NCBI RefSeq assembly: GCF_008180865.1
Contig: NZ_VTEX01000002.1
Location: 124,001 to 188,000 of the forward strand
Direction of reading: 5' to 3'
Origin: Rossellomorea aquimaris
GTDB lineage: Bacteria > Bacillota > Bacilli > Bacillales > Bacillaceae_B
Length of the DNA: 64,000 nt
Shown here piece by piece: positions 17,294 to 25,697 of this stretch (positions are counted from its first letter, which is position 1; the number at the start of each line of letters is the position of its first letter). A model generated the notes under the pieces. The model did no database searches and was not told the origin of the DNA. It was given only the letters and a program-made list of their open reading frames with translations. A program made the translations under genes and the position numbers.

Positions 17294-17611
17294 ATGTCTG
17301 CTGTTAAACATGATGTGTTTCAAGCGATTGCTGACCCGACCCGCCGGGAAGTCCTTCGGCTACTCTCTGAAAGAGAAATGCCCATTTCGGCTCTGACCTC
17401 TCACTTTCCTATGAGCCGTACCGCCATAGCGAAACATCTCACCATTCTTTCTGAAGCCGAATTGGTATATGGAAAAAAAGTGGGCAGGGAGAAGATCTAT
17501 CGCCTGCAGCCTGAGCCGTTGGCAGAATTAAAGGACTGGTTAGCGTATTATGAGCAGTTTTGGACCAACAAGTTGTCCAAGCTTAAATATCTTGTCGAAG
17601 ACGAAGATTGA
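17294..17611 (+). CDS. ArsR-family transcriptional regulator (SRPBCC-associated)
   Basis: 105 residues, one winged-helix domain: VFQAIADPTRREVLRLLSE, ISALTSHFPMSRTAIAKHLTILSEAELVYGKKVGREKIYRL. It has no CxC metal-binding motif of the ArsR/SmtB metal sensors, so metal sensing is unlikely. The C-terminus (WLAYYEQFWTNKLSKLKYLVE) fits the group paired with AHSA1 proteins. Translation is probably coupled to the SRPBCC gene (no gap). It likely represses its own promoter through the ACC-N4-GGT palindromes. Confidence 0.9.
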   Translation: MSAVKHDVFQAIADPTRREVLRLLSEREMPISALTSHFPMSRTAIAKHLTILSEAELVYGKKVGREKIYRLQPEPLAELKDWLAYYEQFWTNKLSKLKYLVEDED

Positions 17612-17616
17612 TCACA

Positions 17617-17660
17617 AACAGGGACGGACCTTTCTCAAGGTCCGTCCCTGTTTATTTTTT
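17617..17660 (+). terminator. Terminator formed by a GGACGGACC repeat copy
   Basis: Perfect 16-bp stem AACAGGGACGGACCTT (17617-17632) / 17637-17652 with TCTC loop and a following TTTATTTTTT. It belongs to the repeat family found throughout the window and acts here as the terminator of the ArsR operon. Confidence 0.9.
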
Positions 17661-17758
17661 ACAAGTTAGAGAATAGGAACTACATTTAAACCGTCTATTC
17701 TCATTCTCTTCAATCATATATATAAGTAGTGTGGCTTCGGCTTAAGGGGGAGAATGAA

Positions 17759-19237
17759 ATGAGGAATAGAGCTGATAATCACAATTATGGTGATCTTTCT
17801 TATCCAGATGACATGGTATCCATCGTAAAAAATGGTTTGGCTCCCAAACAGGAACCAAAGAATGTGATCATTATTGGGGCAGGTATGGCCGGTCTTGTCG
17901 CAGGCTCCCTTTTGAAAAAAGCAGGTCATAACGTTACGATCCTCGAAGGAAATGATCGCATAGGCGGAAGGGTATATACGTTGCGGCAGCCTTTTTCAGA
18001 AGGACAATACCTCGATGTAGGTGCTATGCGATTCCCGGAAACACATGATTTAGTATTCGAATATATTCGTAAATTCAACTTACCAACAAATGAGTTTATT
18101 AATAAGAGCGATCTCTATCTCGTGAATGGAATTCAAACGACAGATTCCAATTACAACACGAACCCTGATATTTTCAATTACCCTTTACCTCCTGAAGAAC
18201 AGGGGAAAACGGCCATTGAATTACTATCGTCAGCTGTAAGGCCATTTTTAGACTTGTACGAAAAAGCAAGCCCAGAAGAACAAGAACGGCTGCGAATCAA
18301 GTTTGATCATTATTCATTCGATGTCTTCTTACGATTCAATCCGATCGGAACGTCCCTTTCCCCGGAAGCCATCCGGATCGTAAAGGTCCTCTTGGGCATT
18401 GAAGGGTTCCCGGAACTAGCATTCGTTGATATTCTCCTGGACATTGTCCGTACTGTTTTCAATGATAAATTAAAGTTTTATGAAATTGATGGAGGGAATG
18501 ATAAACTTCCATACTCCTTTTTGCCAGAACTCCAGCAAAACATCCTCTATTCTCAAAAAGTCCATGGGATCTTTCAGAAGGATGACGGTGTTGAAGTCAT
18601 AGTGAGAGACCGCACCACAAACCGTTTTCATCGTTTTCAAGGGGATTACACCATCGTTACGGTTCCATACTCTGTTTTTCAATTTATTGATGTCTACCCC
18701 CATGAATCGATTTCCTTTCAAAAATGGAAGGCGATACGGGAACTGAATTATGTGTCGTCTGTAAAGATCGGATTGGAGTTTAAATCAAAGTTCTGGGAAA
18801 CCTTTAAAATTGGAAATATCATAACAGATCTTCCCATCCGGTATACGTACCGTCCTAGCCATAATATAGGAGTAGCCGGCCCGGGTGTCATGCTCGGCAG
18901 TTACAGCTGGGGACAAAATGCAAATCTGTGGAACAGCTTGCCTGAGGATGAACGGATTCGTGAAGCACTCCAGGGACTTTATAAGATATATGGCAATCAG
19001 GTTTACAAAGAATTTTCTAAAGGTGCTTCTTACAGCTGGGGAGAAAACCAGTTTTCCGCAGGTTGCTTTACCCTATTCGCTCCCAACCAGGCTTCGGACT
19101 TTTCTGACCATCTGTACTTACCAGAACACCGCATCCACTTTGCCGGTGAGCACACATCCCCCTTCCACGGCTGGGTGGAAGGGGCAATCGAATCCGCCAT
19201 CCGTGCGGCCTATGAGGTCAATAACAGAACGGACTGA
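17759..19237 (+). CDS. FAD-dependent amine/L-amino-acid oxidase family protein
   Basis: 492-residue flavin amine oxidase. The dinucleotide-binding fold is IIIGAGMAGLVAGSLLKKAG followed by LEGNDRIGGRVYT. The substrate part contains DVGAMRFPETHD, and the C-terminal FAD motif is HFAGEHTS ... GWVEGAIESAIRAA. This matches the bacterial L-amino-acid/polyamine oxidase group. It oxidises an amine to imine/aldehyde or keto acid with H2O2; the substrate is not determined. The ATG at 17759 follows AAGGGGGAGA; the frame extends 30 bases upstream without a better site. It is flanked on both sides by GGACGGACC repeat hairpins. Confidence 0.88.
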   Translation: MRNRADNHNYGDLSYPDDMVSIVKNGLAPKQEPKNVIIIGAGMAGLVAGSLLKKAGHNVTILEGNDRIGGRVYTLRQPFSEGQYLDVGAMRFPETHDLVFEYIRKFNLPTNEFINKSDLYLVNGIQTTDSNYNTNPDIFNYPLPPEEQGKTAIELLSSAVRPFLDLYEKASPEEQERLRIKFDHYSFDVFLRFNPIGTSLSPEAIRIVKVLLGIEGFPELAFVDILLDIVRTVFNDKLKFYEIDGGNDKLPYSFLPELQQNILYSQKVHGIFQKDDGVEVIVRDRTTNRFHRFQGDYTIVTVPYSVFQFIDVYPHESISFQKWKAIRELNYVSSVKIGLEFKSKFWETFKIGNIITDLPIRYTYRPSHNIGVAGPGVMLGSYSWGQNANLWNSLPEDERIREALQGLYKIYGNQVYKEFSKGASYSWGENQFSAGCFTLFAPNQASDFSDHLYLPEHRIHFAGEHTSPFHGWVEGAIESAIRAAYEVNNRTD

Positions 19238-19280
19238 AGGAGGGACGGACCTTCAAATCATAGGTCCGTCCCTCCTATTT
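19238..19280. terminator. Repeat-copy hairpin between convergent genes
   Basis: Perfect 15-bp stem AGGAGGGACGGACCT (19238-19252) / AGGTCCGTCCCTCCT (19262-19276) starting right after the oxidase stop and followed by ATTT. It is probably a terminator, bidirectional at best. Confidence 0.75.
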
Positions 19281-19647
19281 AGTAGATCTTCGCCATAATG
19301 ACCATTGAGATGAATACGGTCATGATGATGAGGCTGGTCATGATATTCAGTAGATTTATTGCAGTCAGTTGGATCATGTCGAATTGCAGAACCGTCATAA
19401 AAATAAGGTGATAGAGTAGGATGGCGAAATACGAGTAAAAGATCCCCTTCTCCCTGATCACCTTCATCCGCTCATCCTTTTGCTTGAACTGTGGATATAG
19501 ATAATGCATGCAAAAACTCAAAACAGTCAAGGACATGGGAGTAAGAGCAAAATATGGAAATTCTTCTGCCGTTATGCCGACAAAGAACAAGAAAGCAGTC
19601 TGTAAGGCAAGAACCCAACCTAAAATCAGATATCCTTTTGTTAGCAC
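19279..19647 (-). CDS. Small four-helix membrane protein paired with an XRE regulator
   Basis: 122 residues with four hydrophobic helices (about 5-25, 34-50, 70-90, 95-120) and a short charged loop QFKQKDERMKVIREKG. It starts with GTG overlapping the XRE stop (TAGTG), with AAAGGGGAT as ribosome site, so translation is coupled. Such regulator plus membrane protein pairs are common in Bacillus; the function is unknown. I do not recognise a named family. Confidence 0.8.
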   Translation of the reverse strand: MLTKGYLILGWVLALQTAFLFFVGITAEEFPYFALTPMSLTVLSFCMHYLYPQFKQKDERMKVIREKGIFYSYFAILLYHLIFMTVLQFDMIQLTAINLLNIMTSLIIMTVFISMVIMAKIY

Positions 19648-19856
19648 TATTTCTTATCCCCTTTCTCTTCATATACAAAAACCTTTTCAATTGACGTTTC
19701 AAATACATTTGCCAGCTGAAAAGCCAGAGTCAAAGAAGGGTCATACTTCCCTTTTTCAATTGAAATGATGGTTTGCCTTGATACCCCTAACTTAGCCGCC
19801 AATCTTTCCTGTGAGTATCCAAACGTCTTCCGGTATTCTACTAGTTTATTTTTCAA
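19647..19856 (-). CDS. Small XRE-family HTH regulator
   Basis: 69 residues, almost entirely one HTH: KNKLVEYRKTFGYSQERLAAKLGVSRQTIISIEKGKYDPSLTLAFQLANVFETSIEKVF. The start is the TTG at 19856, because a full AAGGAGG lies 8 bases upstream. The frame runs on to 19886, but that part contains the ribosome site itself. It is co-transcribed with the downstream membrane protein and probably controls its expression. Confidence 0.9.
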   Translation of the reverse strand: MKNKLVEYRKTFGYSQERLAAKLGVSRQTIISIEKGKYDPSLTLAFQLANVFETSIEKVFVYEEKGDKK

Positions 19857-19994
19857 GAAGGATACCTCCTTATATTTCCATATCATAATGTAAAAGAAAC
19901 TTTACGTCAAGTTCCCTTTACATTTTTCTAACGAAACTTTTTTACCATTCAAACGTATATCCTACTAACTAACAAAATAAGGGATGTGAACTGG

Positions 19995-20972
19995 ATGGAA
20001 GATGTAATGAGTAAAGTGAAGGAATATAGGGAAATTTATTCACAATTAAAGAAGCGATTGCGCTGGAAGGTATCAGATTCCCGTTCTTTAATGATGGTCG
20101 CTTCATTGTACGTAACAAATGAACGAGCTTTTGACCTCGACCGTTTTGTAGAGATCAGTGATTATATTAAAAATGAAGTAGGTGCATTTTCGACGTTAAA
20201 GCATGAAATCCGATTTACTTTTGCGGCGATGCTTGATACACGCTGTGAAACGCCGGAAGCAAAATTCCATGAATTCCTTGTCTTATATGATTCTTTAGTA
20301 GAAGCTGGATTTTCAAGAGGAACGTTCACCTATATAGCAGCCATGACCCTGCTTTCGAATGATGATTACAGTACAGACCTGCCCAATCATGCAATGAAGG
20401 TTTATAAAGAAATGAGAGCACAACATTTCTTTTTAACCGGGCATAGTGATTATCCCTTTGCCACTCTGCTTGCTCAAAGAGAAGGTAATCAGAGTGAGTT
20501 GATCAATAAGATTGAAGGTTTCTATACGAAATTGAACGATTCCGGATTCAGGAAAGGGAATGATCTGCAAAGCATGAGTCACATTCTTTCCCTACACGAT
20601 GAAGCGTCTCAAGATGAGCTTGTCAGCCGCTGCAACTATTTGTTTGATATCATGAAGCAAGCAGGCATCAAGACGAAGGCGATGTTCTATCCCCAAATCG
20701 CTCTACTATCTTTTGTAAATGCCGACTTGAACCTGGTGAATCAAGTAAAGGATGTCTGGGAAGAACTTAACTCTGAAAAGCACTTCAAATGGCACAAAGA
20801 TCTTAATTTGATGATGGCCGTGAACCTTTTGATCAGTGATAAGATTGAGAATTCTACTGTAATGCAGGCGAGTTTATCGACAGCCATTGAGACACTCATA
20901 CAAGCTCAGCAAGCAACGATGATTGCAACCATTTCGACTGTTTCCGTGACAACCGCGGGTGGAGATTCATGA
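19995..20972 (+). CDS. DUF4003-type protein of unknown function
   Basis: About 325 residues, cytosolic and helix-rich, without signal or membrane segments. RWKVSDSRSLMMVASLYVTNERAFD, RFTFAAMLDTR, FSRGTFTYIAAMTLL and FHKWHKDLNLMMAVNLL-like helices recur along the chain and fit DUF4003. No catalytic motif is seen. The ATG at 19995 follows AAGGGATGTGA; a GTG 9 bases earlier overlaps that site. A small membrane protein relic follows immediately. Confidence 0.78.
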   Translation: MEDVMSKVKEYREIYSQLKKRLRWKVSDSRSLMMVASLYVTNERAFDLDRFVEISDYIKNEVGAFSTLKHEIRFTFAAMLDTRCETPEAKFHEFLVLYDSLVEAGFSRGTFTYIAAMTLLSNDDYSTDLPNHAMKVYKEMRAQHFFLTGHSDYPFATLLAQREGNQSELINKIEGFYTKLNDSGFRKGNDLQSMSHILSLHDEASQDELVSRCNYLFDIMKQAGIKTKAMFYPQIALLSFVNADLNLVNQVKDVWEELNSEKHFKWHKDLNLMMAVNLLISDKIENSTVMQASLSTAIETLIQAQQATMIATISTVSVTTAGGDS

Positions 20973-20973
20973 T

Positions 20974-21179
20974 ATGGATCCGATCAATCTTTTGGTTGTA
21001 GGTTTCCCAACAGCGGTAACCATATTGGTGCTGATCGGTGTTTATAAGGTGTTTGTAAAAAAGAAAAGCGACTCCCTCTTTTATACACCGTTTGTCAAGT
21101 GACTGGGCAGACGGAAGTGGAATTTCATGAGGAGCAAGAAGTGATTGCGGAAGATGAAGATCAAGGTGAAGGGAAAAAA
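20974..21179 (+). pseudogene. DUF3951-like small membrane protein, frameshifted
   Basis: The first frame gives a 42-residue protein (MDPINLLVVGFP, one membrane helix, KVFVKKKSDSLFYTPFVK) ending in TGA at 21102. From about 21096, the next frame continues with VTGQTEVEFHEEQEVIAEDE. As I know DUF3951 proteins, YTPF is normally followed closely by TGQ and an acidic tail in one frame, so a one-base indel near 21085-21098 is inferred. The gene begins 1 base after the DUF4003 stop. It could be a true truncation, decay or a sequencing error. Confidence 0.6.
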
Positions 21180-21261
21180 GTAGTGAAACCTCTCGTTCCC
21201 CTCCATATAAGCCTAAATTCATGTTACCATTTAAAAGCAATTTTAATTGGGAGTGGATAGA

Positions 21262-21432
21262 TTGAGGTTTTTATTTATTTTACTTGGGTTTATTTTAGGG
21301 GGCATCTTCGCTTTCATTGGTCCTGAAATCGCCATCTGTGCTCTTTTAGGAGCAATACTATTCTTACTTATTTATGATGGAATCGATCTTAACCATTTCA
21401 TGCAGAAAGTAAAAGATTCACAAATAAAATGA
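21262..21432 (+). CDS. Small membrane protein of unknown function
   Basis: About 56 residues with two hydrophobic helices (FLFILLGFILGGIFAFIG and AICALLGAILFLLIYDGI) and a charged tail. The TTG at 21262 is the likely start, since GGGAGTGGAT lies just upstream. The function is unknown. A repeat-family hairpin follows 6 bases after the stop. Confidence 0.6.
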   Translation: MRFLFILLGFILGGIFAFIGPEIAICALLGAILFLLIYDGIDLNHFMQKVKDSQIK

Positions 21433-21438
21433 GAAAAA

Positions 21439-21472
21439 ATGAGGGACGGACCTCCAAAGGTCCGTCCCTCAT
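21439..21472. terminator. Repeat-copy hairpin between convergent genes
   Basis: Perfect 15-bp stem ATGAGGGACGGACCT (21439-21453) / 21458-21472 with a CCAA loop. It lies between convergent genes; no long T run on either side. Confidence 0.7.
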
Positions 21473-21475
21473 CCT

Positions 21476-22411
21476 CTATCTAACACGTATCACAATCTTC
21501 CCCTGAGCATGATGAGTCTCACTCAATGTGTGGGCATCCTTGAGCCCTTGCTCACTCAGATCGAACGTCTCTCCAATTACAGGCTTCAATTGATTCGATT
21601 CATATAATTCAGCCAGCTTCTCGAGCTGCGCCCCCTTGGGATCGAGCCATAAGAATTCAGCTTTCACACCATACTTCTCTGCCTCCTCTTCAGACGGAGG
21701 CTGTGCAATAGATACGAGTTTTCCGTTCTTCTTAAGCACCTTGTAGCTGTTGGATTGAACTTCCCCACCCATGGAATCTAGTACTAAGTCAAAGTCGTGA
21801 AGCACTTCACTGAAATCTTCTTCTTTATAATTGATGAATTGATCAGCTCCCAATGATTTCACGAACTCTTCATTTTTGCCGCTTGCTGTAGTCGCGACGT
21901 GTGCCCCGAAGCTTTTTGCAATTTGTATCGCGAAATTCCCTACTCCACCGGATCCAGCATGGATGAGCACCCTATCCCCTTCTTTGATTTGTCCGAAATC
22001 AACTAAGCATTGCCAAGCCGTCAAACCGGCAAGGGGAATGGCCGCTGCTTCTTCAAAGCTCATGCTATCCGGCATATTGGCTAGCAGCTCTTCGTCCACT
22101 GCCACATACTCCGCATATGTACCTTCCCTTGTTGTAGCAGGTCTCGCAAATACTCTGTCACCTACTTCAAACCCCTGAACATTCTTGCCTTTTTCTGCAA
22201 TCACCCCAGCTGCATCCCATCCTAAAATAATCGGGAATTCAAAGTCCAGCATATCTTTTAAGTATCCTGCCCGTACCTTCCAATCAATCGGATTAATGGA
22301 TGTCGCATGATTTTCCAATAAGATTTGACTGTCTCCGATTCCTGGTTTGTCGATTTCTTTTTCCTGTAATACGTTTTTGTCTCCATATTGATCAATAATG
22401 ATGGCTTTCAT
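21476..22411 (-). CDS. Zinc-free MDR-family NADP-dependent oxidoreductase
   Basis: 311 residues, quinone-oxidoreductase-like medium-chain reductase. The GroES-like domain is ATSINPIDWKVRAGYL ... GWDAAGVIAEKG. The nucleotide-binding motif is HAGSGGVGNFAIQIAKSFGA. The C-terminal HHAQGKIVIRV is also typical. The cysteine ligands of zinc alcohol dehydrogenases are absent. It probably reduces activated alkenes or quinones with NADPH. It is a monocistronic gene with TAGGAGGTATCC before the ATG. Confidence 0.9.
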   Translation of the reverse strand: MKAIIIDQYGDKNVLQEKEIDKPGIGDSQILLENHATSINPIDWKVRAGYLKDMLDFEFPIILGWDAAGVIAEKGKNVQGFEVGDRVFARPATTREGTYAEYVAVDEELLANMPDSMSFEEAAAIPLAGLTAWQCLVDFGQIKEGDRVLIHAGSGGVGNFAIQIAKSFGAHVATTASGKNEEFVKSLGADQFINYKEEDFSEVLHDFDLVLDSMGGEVQSNSYKVLKKNGKLVSIAQPPSEEEAEKYGVKAEFLWLDPKGAQLEKLAELYESNQLKPVIGETFDLSEQGLKDAHTLSETHHAQGKIVIRVR

Positions 22412-22600
22412 ATGGATACCTCCTAGATTTTAGTGATACGGTTTATATTCCCTCTCTATAAGGGTATTTAAACAAGGGTATGTCCATAGACATATAAGAC
22501 AGGGTGTATTACTGGATTGTTCCCTCTCACTATTGTAAATTTAATACAAACGTACATAGTCATCAGCATATGGAATCTATCTTTCTAAAGGAGGAACACT

Positions 22601-24019
22601 ATGCAACACTACAATATGATCATCAACGGAGAACAAATCGGTTCTGATCTTTCGAAAAGGGATGTGACCAACCCAGCCACCTCAGAAGTCATCGCCACCA
22701 TCCCGAACGGAGGCAAAAAAGAAGCTGCCAGTGCTGTTGACGCGGCTTACGGTGCCTTCAAGGACTGGTCTCGATACTCTGCATACGAACGAAGTGAACT
22801 CATTCGAAAATGGTATGATTTAATTGATGAGAATAAAGTGGACCTTGCCCGGACCATGACCATGGAGCAAGGGAAACCACTAAAGGAAGCGCTTGGTGAA
22901 ATCCAGTATGCCAACGGCTTCATCTCCTGGTACGCTGAGGAAGGAAAGCGTGTATACGGTGAACAGATCCCCGCCACTCAACGAAACAAACGTCTATTTG
23001 TTCATAAGCAGCCTGTCGGGGTCGTAGCTGTCATCACACCATGGAACTTCCCTGCCGCCATGATCACCCGTAAGGTTGCACCGGCACTCGCCACCGGCTG
23101 TACGGTCGTGATTAAACCGGCAAACCAAACCCCTTTGACCGCTTTAAAGATGGCGTTACTTGCAGAGAAAGCCGGCATCCCTAAAGGAGTCATCAATGTG
23201 GTGACTGGTGATTCAAAATCCATTGGTGAAGCGTGGATGGAAGACACACGCGTACGGAAGCTGACATTCACGGGATCAACGGAAGTCGGGAAGGTCCTGA
23301 TGAAAGGTTCGGCTGACACCGTCAAGAAAATATCATTGGAACTTGGCGGTCACGCGCCAGTGATCGTGATGGCTGACTCTGATCTGGAAAAAGCAGTCGA
23401 TGGCGTCATTGCCTCCAAATTCAGAAATGCAGGTCAAACCTGTGTCTGCTCGAACCGCATCTATGTTCATGAGTCCATTGTTGATTCATTTACCGAAAAA
23501 CTAGTCGAGAAAGTGAAGGATCTCAAAGTCGGTAACGGCCTTGAAGAAGGTGTCGACATTGGTCCATTAATCGATGAGAATGCAGTTGAAAAAGTCCAGA
23601 AACATGTGGAGGACGCTGTGAGTAAAGGAGCATCCGTGGTTTACGGAGGTAAAGGTAAAAACGGATTATACTTTGAGCCTACCGTCATCACCAACGTACA
23701 TGATGACATGCTTTGCATGAAAGACGAAACATTCGGTCCTGTCGCTCCAATCACTACGTTTAAAACAGAAGAAGAAGCCATCGACCGGGCAAATGATTCC
23801 ATCTACGGTCTTGCTGCTTATGTATTCACTGAAAATATCACAAAGGGCATACGAATCAGCGAGCAACTGGAATATGGAATTGTAGGATTGAACGATGGAT
23901 TACCTTCCACCCCACAGGCGCCATTTGGCGGATTCAAGCAAAGTGGCCTTGGTCGTGAAGGCGGACATCATGGCATTGAAGAGTATCTGGAAGTTAAATA
24001 TATTTCATTAGGGTTGTAA
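22601..24019 (+). CDS. gabD: Succinate-semialdehyde dehydrogenase-type aldehyde dehydrogenase
   Basis: 472 residues of the NAD(P)-dependent aldehyde dehydrogenase superfamily, closest to GabD. TPWNFPAAMITRKVAPALA matches the SSADH group, Glu247 lies in LELGGHAP, and catalytic Cys281 in AGQTCVCSNR. The C-terminal PFGGFKQSGLGREGG is typical. It would oxidise succinate semialdehyde to succinate in GABA breakdown; the exact aldehyde is inferred. A strong AAAGGAGGAACACT precedes the ATG and a clear terminator follows, so it is monocistronic. Confidence 0.9.
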   Translation: MQHYNMIINGEQIGSDLSKRDVTNPATSEVIATIPNGGKKEAASAVDAAYGAFKDWSRYSAYERSELIRKWYDLIDENKVDLARTMTMEQGKPLKEALGEIQYANGFISWYAEEGKRVYGEQIPATQRNKRLFVHKQPVGVVAVITPWNFPAAMITRKVAPALATGCTVVIKPANQTPLTALKMALLAEKAGIPKGVINVVTGDSKSIGEAWMEDTRVRKLTFTGSTEVGKVLMKGSADTVKKISLELGGHAPVIVMADSDLEKAVDGVIASKFRNAGQTCVCSNRIYVHESIVDSFTEKLVEKVKDLKVGNGLEEGVDIGPLIDENAVEKVQKHVEDAVSKGASVVYGGKGKNGLYFEPTVITNVHDDMLCMKDETFGPVAPITTFKTEEEAIDRANDSIYGLAAYVFTENITKGIRISEQLEYGIVGLNDGLPSTPQAPFGGFKQSGLGREGGHHGIEEYLEVKYISLGL

Positions 24020-24025
24020 ACCTTG

Positions 24026-24055
24026 AAGGCACACAATTACATGTGTGCCTTTTTT
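24026..24055 (+). terminator. Terminator of the aldehyde dehydrogenase gene
   Basis: Stem AAGGCACACA / TGTGTGCCTT with loop ATTACA, followed by TTTTT. Confidence 0.95.
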
Positions 24056-24157
24056 AGATCAAACTTGATAAAAGTTCCATTTAATACAATTTTTACTGAT
24101 TGAAATAATCACACAAATCTAGAAGAATAGAAATTGATATTATATTAGGAAAATTTA

Positions 24158-24186
24158 TTGACTGCGCTTTCTTCCTATGCTAGATT
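24158..24186 (+). promoter_or_regulatory. Sigma-A promoter of brnQ
   Basis: TTGACT (24158-24163), 17-base spacer ending in an extended TGC, TAGATT (24181-24186). The expected start is near 24193, giving a 60-base leader before the leader terminator. Confidence 0.65.
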
Positions 24187-24208
24187 GTGATTATTAATTA
24201 AATTCCAC

Positions 24209-24252
24209 GACGAGAAAATATAACTCGTCCCTGGTCAGGGGCGGGTTTTTTT
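24209..24252 (+). promoter_or_regulatory. Attenuator-like leader of brnQ
   Basis: Two mutually exclusive hairpins share one strand. An early stem GACGAG (24209-24214) / CTCGTC (24224-24229) competes with a terminator stem CTCGTCCC (24224-24231) / GGGGCGGG (24238-24245) that is followed by seven T. The terminator lies about 65 bases upstream of brnQ. No T-box or leader peptide is visible, so the signal is unknown. Confidence 0.5.
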
Positions 24253-24317
24253 ATGTGAAATAATCAGAATAATCAATAGAAGCTATCATGGTTTGGTAAG
24301 GATTTGGAGTGTTTTAT

Positions 24318-25643
24318 TTGAGAAAGAAAGATGTGCTGGTTTCAGGTTTTATGCTATTTTCTCTATTTTTCGGAGCAGGGAATTTAATATTCCCGCCTTA
24401 TCTTGGAATGGAATCTGGAGGCTACTTTGCCGCCGCAATTGCCGGGTTTATTTTAACAGCAGTGTTCCTGCCTTTTTTAACGATCGTTTCCGTTTCGTTA
24501 TCTACTAACGGATTATTGTCAATTGGCCAACGGGTCCATCCCGTCTTTGGACTTGTGTTCGCCATCGTGATTTATATGTCGATTGGAGCACTATACGGTA
24601 TTCCAAGGGCGTCGAATGTTGCCTATGAATTAGGATTTATGCAAGTGATCAGTGTGGATGGACGGTTACCCTTATTCTTATTCTCTCTTGTCTTTTTCGG
24701 ATTGACCTACTTACTCAGTATCAATCCAAAAAAGGTGATTGATCTTGTCGGACAGTTTTTAACGCCTGCCCTGCTCATTGTATTAGCGATATTATGTGTA
24801 CGTGCCTTTATGATCTTTGATTATACGGACGCACAAGCAACAGAAAACTTCCAAACCGATCCGTTTCTCAAAGGGTTTCTGGAAGGTTACTTCACCATGG
24901 ATGCCGTGGCAGCCCTTGCCTTTGGGATTGTCATCATCAATGGATTGAAAGATAAAGGAGCGACGGATAAAAGGGATCTGATACGAGGAACAATCAGTTC
25001 AGGTATGATTGCAGCAGTCGGCTTAATCATGGTATACCTCTCACTCGGATGGATCGGTCGTGTTGTTCCCCATGAAGAGCCACTTCAAAATGGGGCGGAA
25101 ATATTGGTTCTTGCTTCTCATCAATTATTTGGATATAGCGGGAATGTGTTATTTGGAGCCATAGTGATGATTGCTTGTTTAACGACTTGTATCGGCCTCA
25201 TCAATGCATGCGGACGTTTTTTTAATGAAAATTTCCCGAGGTATTCATATAAGACTTACGTAATGATTTTCATCCTCATCGGGTTGGCCGTTACCAATCT
25301 TGGACTGAACTTGATATTGAAAGTCGCTACACCGTTACTCGTTCTGATTTACCCTGTAGCTATAGTGCTTGTAGTCCTCTCTCTCTTTCAGCATTTCTTT
25401 GGAGAAAGTAGGAGAATGTATGTTTATGGGGTTGGAGTCGCCACATTATTTGCCTTTTACGAAATGCTTATGACGCTAGAAATTCAAATGGAAGAAATTC
25501 ATGCTATCCTGGAATTCCTTCCCCTAAGTGAAAATGGCCTGGCCTGGACCCTGCCTACCCTCGTGGCCGTCATAATTGGGTATGCCATAGACCTCTCCCA
25601 AGGGAAGATTACCTTTCCTTTCAAGAGAGGGACGGACCTCTAA
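24318..25643 (+). CDS. brnQ: Branched-chain amino acid:cation symporter BrnQ
   Basis: About 441 residues with twelve hydrophobic helices (LIVCS family). The N-terminus KDVLVSGFMLFSLFFGAGNLIFPP is diagnostic; GIPRASNVAYELGF and MDAVAALAFGIVIINGL also fit. It takes up Leu, Ile and Val with Na+ or H+. The TTG at 24318 is the likely start, 8 bases after GGAG; a GTG at 24309 is too close to it. The last codons (KRGTDL) are encoded by a single arm of the GGACGGACC repeat, so the native C-terminus has probably been replaced. Confidence 0.92.
   Translation: MRKKDVLVSGFMLFSLFFGAGNLIFPPYLGMESGGYFAAAIAGFILTAVFLPFLTIVSVSLSTNGLLSIGQRVHPVFGLVFAIVIYMSIGALYGIPRASNVAYELGFMQVISVDGRLPLFLFSLVFFGLTYLLSINPKKVIDLVGQFLTPALLIVLAILCVRAFMIFDYTDAQATENFQTDPFLKGFLEGYFTMDAVAALAFGIVIINGLKDKGATDKRDLIRGTISSGMIAAVGLIMVYLSLGWIGRVVPHEEPLQNGAEILVLASHQLFGYSGNVLFGAIVMIACLTTCIGLINACGRFFNENFPRYSYKTYVMIFILIGLAVTNLGLNLILKVATPLLVLIYPVAIVLVVLSLFQHFFGESRRMYVYGVGVATLFAFYEMLMTLEIQMEEIHAILEFLPLSENGLAWTLPTLVAVIIGYAIDLSQGKITFPFKRGTDL
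25625..25641. repeat. Single GGACGGACC repeat arm forming the brnQ 3' end
   Basis: GAGAGGGACGGACCTCT without a matching second arm nearby. It is read as R-G-T-D-L at the end of BrnQ. Confidence 0.85.
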
Positions 25644-25697
25644 AAAAAGCAGCAAGACATGAGTGAATTTCCCACTCATGCCTTACTGCTTTTTTTT
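25644..25697. terminator. Bidirectional terminator brnQ / GNAT gene
   Basis: Long stem AAAGCAG(C/T)AAG.CATGAGTG / CACTCATG.CTT.CTGCTTT with a loop AATTTCC, A run on the left and eight T on the right. Confidence 0.92.

Noticed and set aside
24158-24317. T-box or other known riboswitch before brnQ
   Set aside because: No T-box AGGGTGGNACCGCG motif, no specifier loop, and the leader is only about 60 bases.
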